Below, piece by piece: positions 24,841-32,688 of a DNA stretch of 64,000 nucleotides. Position 1 is the stretch's first letter. Each line of letters starts with the position of its first letter. The DNA is from Actinokineospora xionganensis. GTDB taxonomy: Bacteria > Actinomycetota > Actinomycetes > Mycobacteriales > Pseudonocardiaceae. Made by a program: the position numbers and the translations under genes. The DNA lies in contig NZ_JABVED010000010.1 in NCBI RefSeq assembly GCF_014323725.1, forward strand, positions 62,001 through 126,000, read 5' to 3'. The notes under the pieces are model-generated. The model ran no database searches. It was not told the origin of the DNA and was given only the letters and a program-made list of their open reading frames with translations.

Positions 24841-26484
24841 CTAGTGCGCGCCGATCTTCTTCAGTTTCTTGTCACCCTCGTCGACGTGGTAGTCGCCGGG
24901 GTTGGTTTCGTCCGTGCCGTTGAACGCGCGCAACCGCCGGGCGATCACCGTGACCACGACCGCGACGATCAGGTTCGCCGCGAGCGCCAGGATGCCCGCA
25001 TAGATCAGCAGGCTGTTGCCCGCGAACGGGTGCCAGCCGAAGAAGCCCAGGTCGTTGAGCTTGAGCGCCGACGACCCGAAGTGCTGTCGCTTCCCGTCCG
25101 CGCTGGGGATGTTGTAGAGCAGCCACATTCCCCAGGCCATGCCGACCGTCCAGCCCGCGATCAGGCCTCGCATGTGGAACCAGCGCGTGTAGAGCGCGAT
25201 GGCCACCGCGGGCAGGGTCTGCAGGATCATCACACCGCCGATGAGCTGCAGGTCGATCGAGAACTGCGGGTCGATGAACAGGATGAACGCGACCGCGCCG
25301 AACTTGACCACCAGCGACGCCAGCTTGGCCTGCTTGGCCTCCTGGGCGGGTGTGGCGTCCTTGTGCATGAACTCCTTGTAGACGTTGCGCGTCCACAGGT
25401 TCGCCGCGGCGATCGACATGATCGCCGCGGGCACCAGCGCGCCGATGCCGATCGCGGCGAACGCGATTCCCGCGAACCACGACGGGAACTGGTCCTGGAA
25501 CAGGACCGGCACGATCGTGTTCGTGTCGGCCTTGCCGGTCGCCTGGTTCATGATCGGCTTCGTGCCCGCCGAGATCGCCATGTAGCCGAGCAGCGCGAGC
25601 AGGCCTAGGACCAGCGAGTACGCGGGCAGCGCCGACATGTTCCGCTTGATCACCTTGCGACCTCGGGAGGCGAGCACGCCGGTGATCGAGTGCGGGTAAA
25701 GGAACAGGGCGAGCGCCGAACCCAGGGCCAGCGTCGCGTACTGCAGTTGGTTGTTCCCGTTGAGCAGCAAGCCATCGCCCGCCGCGGGCGTCGCCTTGAA
25801 CTTCTCGTCGGCCGAACTGAAGATCTCGCTCCAGCCGCCGAGCTTGATCGGCAGGTAGATCACCGCGACGACGATCACGACGTAGATCAGGATGTCCTTG
25901 ACGAACGCGATCAGCGCGGGCGCCCGCAGGCCTGACTGGTAGGTGTAGACCGCGAGGACGATGAACGCGATCAGCAGCGGCAGGTGCCCGACGACGCCGG
26001 AGCCGTTGAAGCCGAGCGTGCGCAGCACCGCCTCCAGGCCGACCAGCTGCAGCGCGATGTACGGCATGGTGGCGACGATGCCGGTGATCGCGATCAGCAG
26101 CGCGAGCAGCGGCGAGCCGTAGCGGCCGCGGACGAAGTCGGCGGGCGTGACGTAGCCGTGGACCCTGGAGACCGACCACATGCGCAGCAGCGGCATGAAG
26201 ACGATCGGGTAGACGATCACCGTGTACGGCAGGGCGAAGAAGCCCGCCGCGCCCGCGCTGAACATCAGCGCCGGGACCGCGACGAAGGTGTACGCGGTGT
26301 AGAGGTCGCCGCCGATCAGGAACCACGTGATCCACGAGCCGAACTTGCGGCCGCCCAGTCCCCACTCGTCGAGGTGTTCGAGCGTCTCCCCGGCCTTCCA
26401 CTTGGCCGCCACGAAGCCCATGACTGTGACCACCCCGAACAGGAGGGCGAAGACGATCAGCTCTGTCCAGTGCAGGTCGTTCAC
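24841..26484 (-). CDS. mctP: Sodium:solute symporter, MctP-like
   Basis: A 547-residue SSS-family symporter with about 13 membrane helices and the family block near residues 40-70 (GLGGRKFGSWITWFLIGGDLYTAYTFVAVP). It resembles MctP-type monocarboxylate permeases, which take up pyruvate, lactate or acetate with sodium or protons. The GTG start overlaps the stop of the DUF3311 gene (GTGA), and AAGGGA lies upstream. A DUF3311 partner before an SSS permease is a common actinobacterial arrangement. Substrate is inferred from family resemblance only. Confidence 0.85.
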   Translation of the reverse strand: MNDLHWTELIVFALLFGVVTVMGFVAAKWKAGETLEHLDEWGLGGRKFGSWITWFLIGGDLYTAYTFVAVPALMFSAGAAGFFALPYTVIVYPIVFMPLLRMWSVSRVHGYVTPADFVRGRYGSPLLALLIAITGIVATMPYIALQLVGLEAVLRTLGFNGSGVVGHLPLLIAFIVLAVYTYQSGLRAPALIAFVKDILIYVVIVVAVIYLPIKLGGWSEIFSSADEKFKATPAAGDGLLLNGNNQLQYATLALGSALALFLYPHSITGVLASRGRKVIKRNMSALPAYSLVLGLLALLGYMAISAGTKPIMNQATGKADTNTIVPVLFQDQFPSWFAGIAFAAIGIGALVPAAIMSIAAANLWTRNVYKEFMHKDATPAQEAKQAKLASLVVKFGAVAFILFIDPQFSIDLQLIGGVMILQTLPAVAIALYTRWFHMRGLIAGWTVGMAWGMWLLYNIPSADGKRQHFGSSALKLNDLGFFGWHPFAGNSLLIYAGILALAANLIVAVVVTVIARRLRAFNGTDETNPGDYHVDEGDKKLKKIGAH

Positions 26485-26762
26485 CGGCCGGTCCCTTCAT
26501 CCAGGTCGTCCACGTCGAGGCCGGCACCCGGCGCGGGCGTCGTCGGCTCGTCGGCCGTCTTGAGGAAGACGAGCGTCGTGCACAGGACGCCGACGGGAAT
26601 CCCGACGAACTGGAACCAGTAGTAGAAGGGCATTCCGAACAGCTCAGGGCCGATTCGGTTGTAAAGGGGGGTGATCAACCACAGCAGCGGAACCGCCAGC
26701 AGCAGATTCCATGGGCTCCACCGCAGTGTGGAGCCCGTTTTCCCAGGCAGGGCCATCGGCAT
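26481..26762 (-). CDS. DUF3311 small membrane protein, symporter partner
   Basis: A 93-residue protein with two membrane helices (WNLLLAVPLLWLITPLYNRI and FYYWFQFVGIPVGVLCTTLVFL) and a Pro/Asp-rich cytoplasmic tail. It matches the DUF3311 family that precedes SSS permeases and may help assemble or stabilise them. Its stop overlaps the symporter start by four bases. The promoter region holds a GTGACG/TACTGT pair with 17-base spacing and a palindrome at 26823-26836. Confidence 0.78.
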   Translation of the reverse strand: MPMALPGKTGSTLRWSPWNLLLAVPLLWLITPLYNRIGPELFGMPFYYWFQFVGIPVGVLCTTLVFLKTADEPTTPAPGAGLDVDDLDEGTGR

Positions 26763-26822
26763 ACCTCGCTCGGTTCGCGGGGACGTTGCCGGGAAACAGT
26801 AGAGCGCGAGGACGGTCCCGTC

Positions 26823-26836
26823 ACCAGTTAACTGGT
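26823..26836. promoter_or_regulatory. Palindromic operator candidate of the DUF3311-symporter operon
   Basis: ACCAGTTAACTGGT is a perfect 14-bp palindrome ending where the candidate -35 (GTGACG, minus strand) begins. Its AACTGGT half-site is reminiscent of sites of GntR/FadR-type regulators. No regulator gene adjoins it. Confidence 0.45.
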
Positions 26837-26874
26837 AACGAATTCATGCCGCGATTCACCCACGGACGGACAAG

Positions 26875-26916
26875 TGTCCACAGGCTGTGCACAACTTTGT
26901 CCACAGGCTGTGGACA
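26875..26916. repeat. Tandem 23-bp repeat with DnaA-box-like palindromes
   Basis: TGTCCACAGGCTGTGCACA (from 26875) is followed 23 bases later by TGTCCACAGGCTGTGGACA (26898-26916). The second is a perfect 8+3+8 palindrome; the first has one mismatch. TTGTCCACA within the second resembles a DnaA box. It lies right after the stop of the minus-strand 75-residue gene and could also fold as its terminator. Confidence 0.5.
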
Positions 26917-26922
26917 GCAACT

Positions 26923-27150
26923 TCAGAGGTCGAAGGCCGAAACGCTGTGTTGTTCGGCGAGCCGATCACCGATGATCAACAGGCAGGGCAGACAGCGGGG
27001 CCCCTCGTGCGAGGAACCGATCTTGCCGAACGGCACGCTGTGCGTGCACGCGGCCTCGACGAAGCTCGCGGGCCGCTCGTCACTGGGGAAGGCGTGCACC
27101 CGTTCGTCGTATCCCGATCGCCGCCACCGCCATCTATCCGCCTCGCCCAT
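26923..27150 (-). CDS. Small Cys/His-containing protein
   Basis: A 75-residue protein beginning MGEADRWRWRRSGYDERVHAFPSD-like (basic, Trp-rich) and continuing ERPASFVEAACTHSVPFGKI, then CLPCLLIIGDRLAEQ. The ACTH...CLPC spacing could form a small zinc site. GGGGAGG lies about ten bases before the ATG. Length and start signal favour a real gene over a chance frame. I cannot name the family with confidence, and the function is unknown. Confidence 0.6.
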   Translation of the reverse strand: MGEADRWRWRRSGYDERVHAFPSDERPASFVEAACTHSVPFGKIGSSHEGPRCLPCLLIIGDRLAEQHSVSAFDL

Positions 27151-27227
27151 TGTCCTCAGCCTCCCCGAATCGTGATCGTCCTATTCATGGGACAGGACAA
27201 CACGCTGATGGTGACGCTGAAAACGCC

Positions 27228-27260
27228 GGAAGGCCACCACGAATCTCGTGGTGGCCTTCC
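27228..27260 (-). terminator. Intrinsic terminator of pckG
   Basis: A perfect 15-bp stem (27228-27242 with 27246-27260) and three-base loop lie just after the pckG stop. On the minus strand the stem is followed by GGCGTTTT. Confidence 0.85.
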
Positions 27261-27275
27261 CGGTTTTGCCAGTTG

Positions 27276-29099
27276 CTAGCCCAGACGCTGCTTGAGCGCC
27301 TCGAACTCGTCGCGCAGCGGGGTCGGCAGCTTGTCGCCGATCTTGTCGAACCACTCCTCGATGAGGGGCAGCTCGGCCTTCCACTCCTCGACGTCGACCT
27401 TCAGCGCGGCCTCGATGTCCTCGCGCGGGTCGGTCACACCGTCCAGGTCGAGGTCGTCGATCGTCGGCACGTAGCCGATCGGGGTCTCGACGGCCGCGGC
27501 CTTGCCCTCGATGCGCTCGATGGCCCACTTCAGCACACGGGAGTTCTCACCGAATCCGGGCCACAGGAACTGGCCCTCGTCGCCACGGCGGAACCAGTTG
27601 ACGTAGAAGATCTTCGGCAGCTTGGTCGCGTCGGCGCTCTTGCCGGTCTCGATCCAGTGCTTGAAGTAGTCACCGGCGTGGTAGCCGATGAACGGCAGCA
27701 TCGCCATCGGGTCGCGGCGCACGACACCGACCTGGCCGACCGCGGCCGCGGTGGTCTCGCTGGACAGCGTGGCGCCCATGAAGGTGCCGTGCTGCCAGCT
27801 GCGCGACTCGGTGACCAGCGGGATCGTGGTGGCGCGGCGGCCACCGAAGAAGATCGCCGAGATCGGCACGCCGTTGGGGTCGTCCCACTCGGGTGCCTTG
27901 GTGTCGCACTGCTCGATCGGGGTGCAGTAGCGCGAGTTCGGGTGCGCCGCCTTCTCGTCCGAGTCCGGCGTCCAGTCGTTCTTCTTCCAAGAGGTGAGGT
28001 GCGCGGGCGCCTCGCCCATGCCCTCCCACCAGATGTCGCCGTCATCGGTCAGCGCGACGTTGGTGAACAGCGAGTTGCCCTTGGCGATCGTCCGCATGGC
28101 GTTCGGGTTGGTGTGGAAGTCGGTGCCCGGCGCGACGCCGAAGAAGCCGTTCTCCGGGTTGACGGCGTAGAGGCGGCCGTCCTTGCCGAAGCGCATCCAG
28201 GCGATGTCGTCGCCGATCGTCTCGACCTTCCACCCGGGGATGGTCGGGTCGAGCATCGCGAGGTTGGTCTTGCCGCAGGCGCTGGGGAAGGCCGCGGCGA
28301 TGAAGTAGACCTTGTTCTCGGGCGAGGTCAGCTTGAGGATGAGCATGTGCTCGGCCAGCCAGCCCTCGTCGCGGCCCATCACCGAGGCGATGCGCAGCGA
28401 GTAGCACTTCTTGCCCAGCAGGGCGTTGCCGCCGTAGCCGGAGCCGAAGCTCCAGATCAGCCGCTCCTCGGGGAAGTGCACGATGTACTTGGTGTCGCTG
28501 CACGGCCACGCGACGTCGGCCTGGCCGTCTTCGAGCGGTGCGCCGATCGAGTGCAGGGCGGGGACGAAGTCGCGCTCGGTGCCGTCGGCGTCGACGAACC
28601 GCTCCAGCGCCTTCGCGCCCATCCGGGTCATGATCTTCATCGAGACCACGACGTACTCCGAGTCGGTGATCTCGACGCCGAGCATCGGGTTCTCCGCGTC
28701 GAGCGGACCCATGCAGAACGGGATGACGTACATCGTGCGGCCGCGCATCGAGCCCCGGTAGAGCTCGGTCATCACGGCCTTCATCTCGGCCGGGTCCATC
28801 CAGTTGTTCGTGGGACCGCAGTCGGCCTCATCCTGCGAGCAGATGTAGGTCCGCTCCTCGACGCGCGCGACGTCGTTGGGGTCGGAGGCCGCGTAGAACG
28901 AGTTCGGTTTTTTCGCCAGGCGGGTGAAGGTGCCTGCCTCCACCAGCTTGTCCGTCAGCCGGGTCCACTCCTCTTCGGAGCCATCGACCCAGACCACCTG
29001 GTCCGGAACGGTCAGCTCTGCCACCTCGCGCACCCACGCCAGGAGTCGCTGGTGCGTCGTCGGTGCCTGGTCAACGCCAGGGATTGTCACTGCCGTCAT
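27276..29099 (-). CDS. pckG: Phosphoenolpyruvate carboxykinase (GTP)
   Basis: A 607-residue GTP-dependent PEPCK. The P-loop [13 protein letters not shown] carries the reactive cysteine (Cys275) of the GTP class, followed by the [20 protein letters not shown] region and [13 protein letters not shown]. It converts oxaloacetate and GTP to PEP, CO2 and GDP, the first committed step of gluconeogenesis, and can run in the anaplerotic direction. Length is typical. It is a single-gene unit with its own terminator. Regulation is not obvious from the upstream sequence. Confidence 0.96.
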   Translation of the reverse strand: MTAVTIPGVDQAPTTHQRLLAWVREVAELTVPDQVVWVDGSEEEWTRLTDKLVEAGTFTRLAKKPNSFYAASDPNDVARVEERTYICSQDEADCGPTNNWMDPAEMKAVMTELYRGSMRGRTMYVIPFCMGPLDAENPMLGVEITDSEYVVVSMKIMTRMGAKALERFVDADGTERDFVPALHSIGAPLEDGQADVAWPCSDTKYIVHFPEERLIWSFGSGYGGNALLGKKCYSLRIASVMGRDEGWLAEHMLILKLTSPENKVYFIAAAFPSACGKTNLAMLDPTIPGWKVETIGDDIAWMRFGKDGRLYAVNPENGFFGVAPGTDFHTNPNAMRTIAKGNSLFTNVALTDDGDIWWEGMGEAPAHLTSWKKNDWTPDSDEKAAHPNSRYCTPIEQCDTKAPEWDDPNGVPISAIFFGGRRATTIPLVTESRSWQHGTFMGATLSSETTAAAVGQVGVVRRDPMAMLPFIGYHAGDYFKHWIETGKSADATKLPKIFYVNWFRRGDEGQFLWPGFGENSRVLKWAIERIEGKAAAVETPIGYVPTIDDLDLDGVTDPREDIEAALKVDVEEWKAELPLIEEWFDKIGDKLPTPLRDEFEALKQRLG

Positions 29100-29471
29100 C
29101 TCGCCTCGTCTCCTGACTGAACGCCGAAATGCCGATCAGGACGCCATCTGTCCTGGAGGGACCGACGGCGTCCTCATCGAATGGCTGCGCGCCCGCTCGG
29201 GATCGAGCGGGTCCGTGCCATGAAGGAATGCATTGAGGCTAGCGAAGTGACTGCCAGGTAACCGAGGCCTGTCCTGTCGGTTCTCTCACAGGAACGATAA
29301 GGGAATCGATTCAGTACACGGATGCGTAGTCACAAATCGGACATCCACCTGTCCGTTCCGCGAACCTGGGCGCCGAAACGTGAGTCTTCCCACGTCAGAT
29401 GGGTAGATCAAGAAAAGATCCCGACACGCAACCGCGTGCCGGGATCTCTTCTGGTGGAGCCGAGCTACGAA
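29100..29471. other. Region between pckG and the acidic repeat protein gene
   Basis: About 372 bases without a gene. It contains the pckG promoter and leader on the minus strand and, at its right end, the terminator of the acidic protein gene (29416-29447). I see no clear known operator. Confidence 0.5.
29416..29447 (-). terminator. Intrinsic terminator of the acidic repeat protein gene
   Basis: A 14-bp stem (29416-29429 with 29434-29447, one A-C mismatch), loop AACC, followed on the minus strand by TTTCTTG. Confidence 0.8.
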
Positions 29472-30245
29472 TTAACCCTGCCAGGCGGAGTCGGAGGCGC
29501 TGGTCTTGCTCGAGCCGCTGTCGGACTCGTAGGTGCCGTCCGAGTTGATGTGACCGGTCTCGACGGTGGTCCATTCGTCCTCGCCGGTGTGCTCGGCGAT
29601 GGTGACGTCGCCGTCGGCCTCGACCACGATCGCCTGGTCGGCTTCGCCGTCGCCGTCGGAGTCGGTGAACGCGTAGGTGTTGCCGTCCTCGTCGGTGACG
29701 ACCGCGGTGTCGTTGGTGCCGTCGCCGTCGGCGTCGTACTCCGCCTTGCCCGCGGACTGGTCGCCGTCCTTGGTGTCGACGGTGATCTCCTCGCCGCCGG
29801 AACCCTTCGAGTCCGTGGAGTCGTCCTCGGCGTTGTCGTCCTTCGACGAGGTCGACGTCGCGTCGGTGCCCTTGTCGTCGTCCTTGTCGTCCTTCGAGGA
29901 AGCGCCACCCTCGTCGGCGCCGTCCCCCGAGGGCGCTTCGACGGAGTCGGGGTCGGCTTCGGTCCACTCGCCGGAGGCCTCGTCGTACTCGGCGGCGCCG
30001 GTGACGTTGCCTTCCTCGTCGAGCTGGACCATCGTGTCCGCGGTGCCGTCGCCGTCGGTGTCCGTGAACGCCATGTAACCGTCCTCGGTCTGCACGACGG
30101 CGGTGTCGTTCGAGCCGTCCTTGTCGTAGTCGTAGTTCTCTTCGACCTCGTACTCTTCGCCCCCGACCTCGACGGTCAGCTCGTCCTGGCTCGACGTGTC
30201 GTCGGCGGTGGTGTCAGTGTCGGCGCCGGTCTCGTCCACGTACAC
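29472..30245 (-). CDS. Highly acidic Asp-rich repeat protein (DUF6802-like)
   Basis: A 257-residue, extremely acidic protein. Two homologous halves (about 30-85 and 165-230) each contain runs such as DYDKDGSNDTAVV, TDTDGDGTADT, DADGDGTNDT and TDSDGDGEAD, which resemble calcium-binding DxDxDG loops. A Ser/Asp/Lys-rich linker (~105-155) joins them. There is no signal peptide, so any calcium or cation binding would be cytoplasmic unless exported by another route. The GTG start has AAGGGGG six bases upstream. The pattern fits the actinobacterial DUF6802 type; function is unknown. It lies downstream of the dynamin genes but has its own leader. Confidence 0.72.
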   Translation of the reverse strand: MYVDETGADTDTTADDTSSQDELTVEVGGEEYEVEENYDYDKDGSNDTAVVQTEDGYMAFTDTDGDGTADTMVQLDEEGNVTGAAEYDEASGEWTEADPDSVEAPSGDGADEGGASSKDDKDDDKGTDATSTSSKDDNAEDDSTDSKGSGGEEITVDTKDGDQSAGKAEYDADGDGTNDTAVVTDEDGNTYAFTDSDGDGEADQAIVVEADGDVTIAEHTGEDEWTTVETGHINSDGTYESDSGSSKTSASDSAWQG

Positions 30246-30361
30246 GTGGAACCCCCTTACTGAATCCCTTTCGGGATTGTCCGTCTTTGTTGTGGGTATG
30301 ACTGACTACCCGTCGGTCCGGTTCCCGGCGTTACCAAAGAACTTCGGTACCGCTGATCGGG

Positions 30362-32194
30362 TCAACCCTTGTCGCGCACGGAACGGATGCTCGCGAGGAG
30401 CTTCTCCGCACGGTCGCGTCCGGCGACTACGTCGGTCAGGCGCTTGTTTACCACGGTGACCAGCTTTTGGCGCTCGCTCACGTCAAGTCGTAATGCCTTG
30501 TCGACCTCACGGAGTTGTTCTTCGATTCCGGCGATGCGCTTGCCCAACGCCTCGTCGAGTGCGAGGGAGAGCTGCGACTCCGCGTCGATCAGCTGCTCGG
30601 AAACCAACTGGTCCAACGTGGAGCGTGAATCGGCGATGGACTCGTTGAGCCACAGCTTCATGTGCTGCTTGTCGGCGGAGTGCTTACGCGTGCGCGCGAT
30701 CCACCAGCCCGCGCCAAGCCCGATGATGATGGTGGGCACCAACAAGATCGGCGCGGCCACTGCGCCCGCGATCGGCAGCACCGCCATCTTGCCCGCGCCG
30801 AAGCCGCCGGAGATGCCCATGAAGACCAGAAGCTTGTCCTCCGCGGTCGGCATCCGCTTCTCGGCGGCGCGCAGGACCACTTGGGACTGACCGGAGCGGG
30901 CGAACTGCGATCGGATGACCTCGAGCTCGTCGGGGCTGAACAGCTCGCTGAGCACGGTGTCGGCGACCTGGTTGAGCCGGGCGCTGACCGACTGGCTGAT
31001 CTTGCCGGACACCATCTGCATGGCGGCGTCGACCTGCCCGGGCAGCGCCGCGAGCTTCTCCCGGTCGGCGGTGTCGATGGCCTGGCGGAACCACGACTGC
31101 AGGTCGCGCATCTGGCGACTGACCTCGTGCGCGTTCTCCAGCCGGGCGCGCTGGATCTCACTGCGCAGCTTGACCTGCCAGCCCTTGGTCGAGGACCGGC
31201 GTTCGGAGGTCAGCTCCTCCTTGCGGGCGCGCAGCGCCTCGGCCTCGGCCTCACCGGTGGTGAGGGCGCGGCGTTCGTTGTCCAGCTTCACTTTCAGCTC
31301 GCCGAGCGCCGACGACAGCGCGCGCAGCGTGTTCGCCTCCGACAGCATCGCGGAGCGGCCGACCAGCAGGCTCTGCAACGCCTGCTGCAGCTGCACGACA
31401 CCGGACTTCTCCTTGAGCATGGTCGCGGCCTCGGGGCTGGGTGCCTTCCCGGCCATCTCGAACATGCGCGAGGACACCGGGTGGAAGGTGGCGCCCGCGA
31501 ACCGGGGCGCGTGCTCGGTCAGCAGCGCCTGGTTGGCCTCGAGCACCTGCCGCCAGCCCCGGTACTGATCCACTTTGGACAGCGCGAAGACGACCGTCTC
31601 CACCCGGTCGCCGATGTTGGCGAGGAAGTTCAGCTCGCCCAGCGTGAACGGCGCGGAGGCGTCGACGACGAAGAGCAGCGCGGTCGCCGACGCGGCGGCC
31701 TCGATGGCCAACTCGCCGTGCACGGAGTCGAGCCCGCCGACCCCGGGAGTGTCGACGAGGACGAGCTTCTCCAGCAGCGGCACGGGTCCGTCGACCTCGA
31801 CGTAGCGCGGCGGCAGTTCGCCGTCGGGCAGGTCGTGCGCTGCGGACACCCAGTTGATCAGCTTGCCGAGGTCGACCGGGACCGGCGCGAGCTGGCCGGG
31901 GTAGCAGGCCCGGGCCTCCCATTCCTCGGCATGACCGAAGATCAGGTAGGTCGCCGTGGCCACGTCGGCGTCCACCGGGGACAGACCGGGCGTCTCGATC
32001 AGGGCGTTGACCAGTGAGCTCTTGCCGCGGTTGGTCTCACCGACGACCACGACCGACGGCTTCTTCTTGCGCCGCGACCGGATCTCCTCGACCCACTGCG
32101 CGGACTCCGGCTCGGCTTCGCGGAGCAGGGCGAGCAGCTTCTCCCTGGCCAGCGCGACCTGCTTGGGCAGCGACAGCGGCTGGGGCTGGGTCAT
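30362..32194 (-). CDS. Dynamin-like GTPase, IniC/DynB-like
   Basis: A 610-residue dynamin-family GTPase. G1 is GETNRGKSS (~51-59), G3 is DTPGVGG (~147-153) and G4 is SKVD. A long helical stalk with coiled-coil character follows (~290-430), then a hydrophobic hairpin (~470-505, MAVLPIAGAVAAPILLVP and on) for membrane insertion, and a helical C terminus. Bacterial dynamins reshape or repair the cell membrane. It is the last gene of a three-gene operon with a GrpE-like protein and a second dynamin, with a four-base overlap at its start. Confidence 0.87.
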   Translation of the reverse strand: MTQPQPLSLPKQVALAREKLLALLREAEPESAQWVEEIRSRRKKKPSVVVVGETNRGKSSLVNALIETPGLSPVDADVATATYLIFGHAEEWEARACYPGQLAPVPVDLGKLINWVSAAHDLPDGELPPRYVEVDGPVPLLEKLVLVDTPGVGGLDSVHGELAIEAAASATALLFVVDASAPFTLGELNFLANIGDRVETVVFALSKVDQYRGWRQVLEANQALLTEHAPRFAGATFHPVSSRMFEMAGKAPSPEAATMLKEKSGVVQLQQALQSLLVGRSAMLSEANTLRALSSALGELKVKLDNERRALTTGEAEAEALRARKEELTSERRSSTKGWQVKLRSEIQRARLENAHEVSRQMRDLQSWFRQAIDTADREKLAALPGQVDAAMQMVSGKISQSVSARLNQVADTVLSELFSPDELEVIRSQFARSGQSQVVLRAAEKRMPTAEDKLLVFMGISGGFGAGKMAVLPIAGAVAAPILLVPTIIIGLGAGWWIARTRKHSADKQHMKLWLNESIADSRSTLDQLVSEQLIDAESQLSLALDEALGKRIAGIEEQLREVDKALRLDVSERQKLVTVVNKRLTDVVAGRDRAEKLLASIRSVRDKG

Positions 32195-32667
32195 GCGGTG
32201 GTCGCCTTGCTCGTGTAGACGGTGACGATCGGCGGGCGCAGCACCTGCCCGCGGTCACTGAAGCCGACGACCTCGGTCTCGGCGACCGTGCCGTCGAGGG
32301 CATCGTCCTCGGTGCCCATCGTGCCGCCCGCCTCGTGCACCGACGGGTCGAACTTCGCGCCGTCGGGGCGGACCGCGTCGACGCCGACAGCGGCGAGCCC
32401 CTCCTCGATGCGTTCGGCGACACCGGAGCTGCGGGCGCGGTCGTGCGCGTAGAGGCACAGCGTCACCAGCGCGCGGCGTTCGTCGATCGCCTGGTCGTAG
32501 AGCTCCGGCGCGATGCTCACCAGCGCGGGCTCGACCCGGAAGTCGTCCACCAGCTCCACCGGTGCGGCGGTGTCGGCGTTCTCGATCACCTGCGCTTCGA
32601 CCTGGATGGTCGAGTCCTCGTTGCCGCCGTCTTTGCTCTTGCCCTTGAACCAGGAAGCCATCGTCAT
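32191..32667 (-). CDS. GrpE-like protein between two dynamin genes
   Basis: A 158-residue acidic protein. The central helix (YDQAIDERRALVTLCLYAHD and on) and the C-terminal beta part (AETEVVGFSDRGQVLRPPIVTVY) resemble the GrpE fold: nucleotide exchange factors for Hsp70. The long N-terminal GrpE coiled coil is missing, so it may be a specialised form. In related genomes such genes accompany an Hsp70-like gene; none is visible here. It overlaps the downstream dynamin gene by four bases. Start is ATG 32667 or ATG 32661. Confidence 0.6.
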   Translation of the reverse strand: MTMASWFKGKSKDGGNEDSTIQVEAQVIENADTAAPVELVDDFRVEPALVSIAPELYDQAIDERRALVTLCLYAHDRARSSGVAERIEEGLAAVGVDAVRPDGAKFDPSVHEAGGTMGTEDDALDGTVAETEVVGFSDRGQVLRPPIVTVYTSKATTA

Positions 32668-32688
32668 CCAAGTCTTCTCGGTGGTGCC

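Noticed and set aside
27150-29120. 656-codon plus-strand frame opposite pckG
   Set aside because: Shadow of a strongly conserved enzyme; the repeats in it mirror PEPCK codons.
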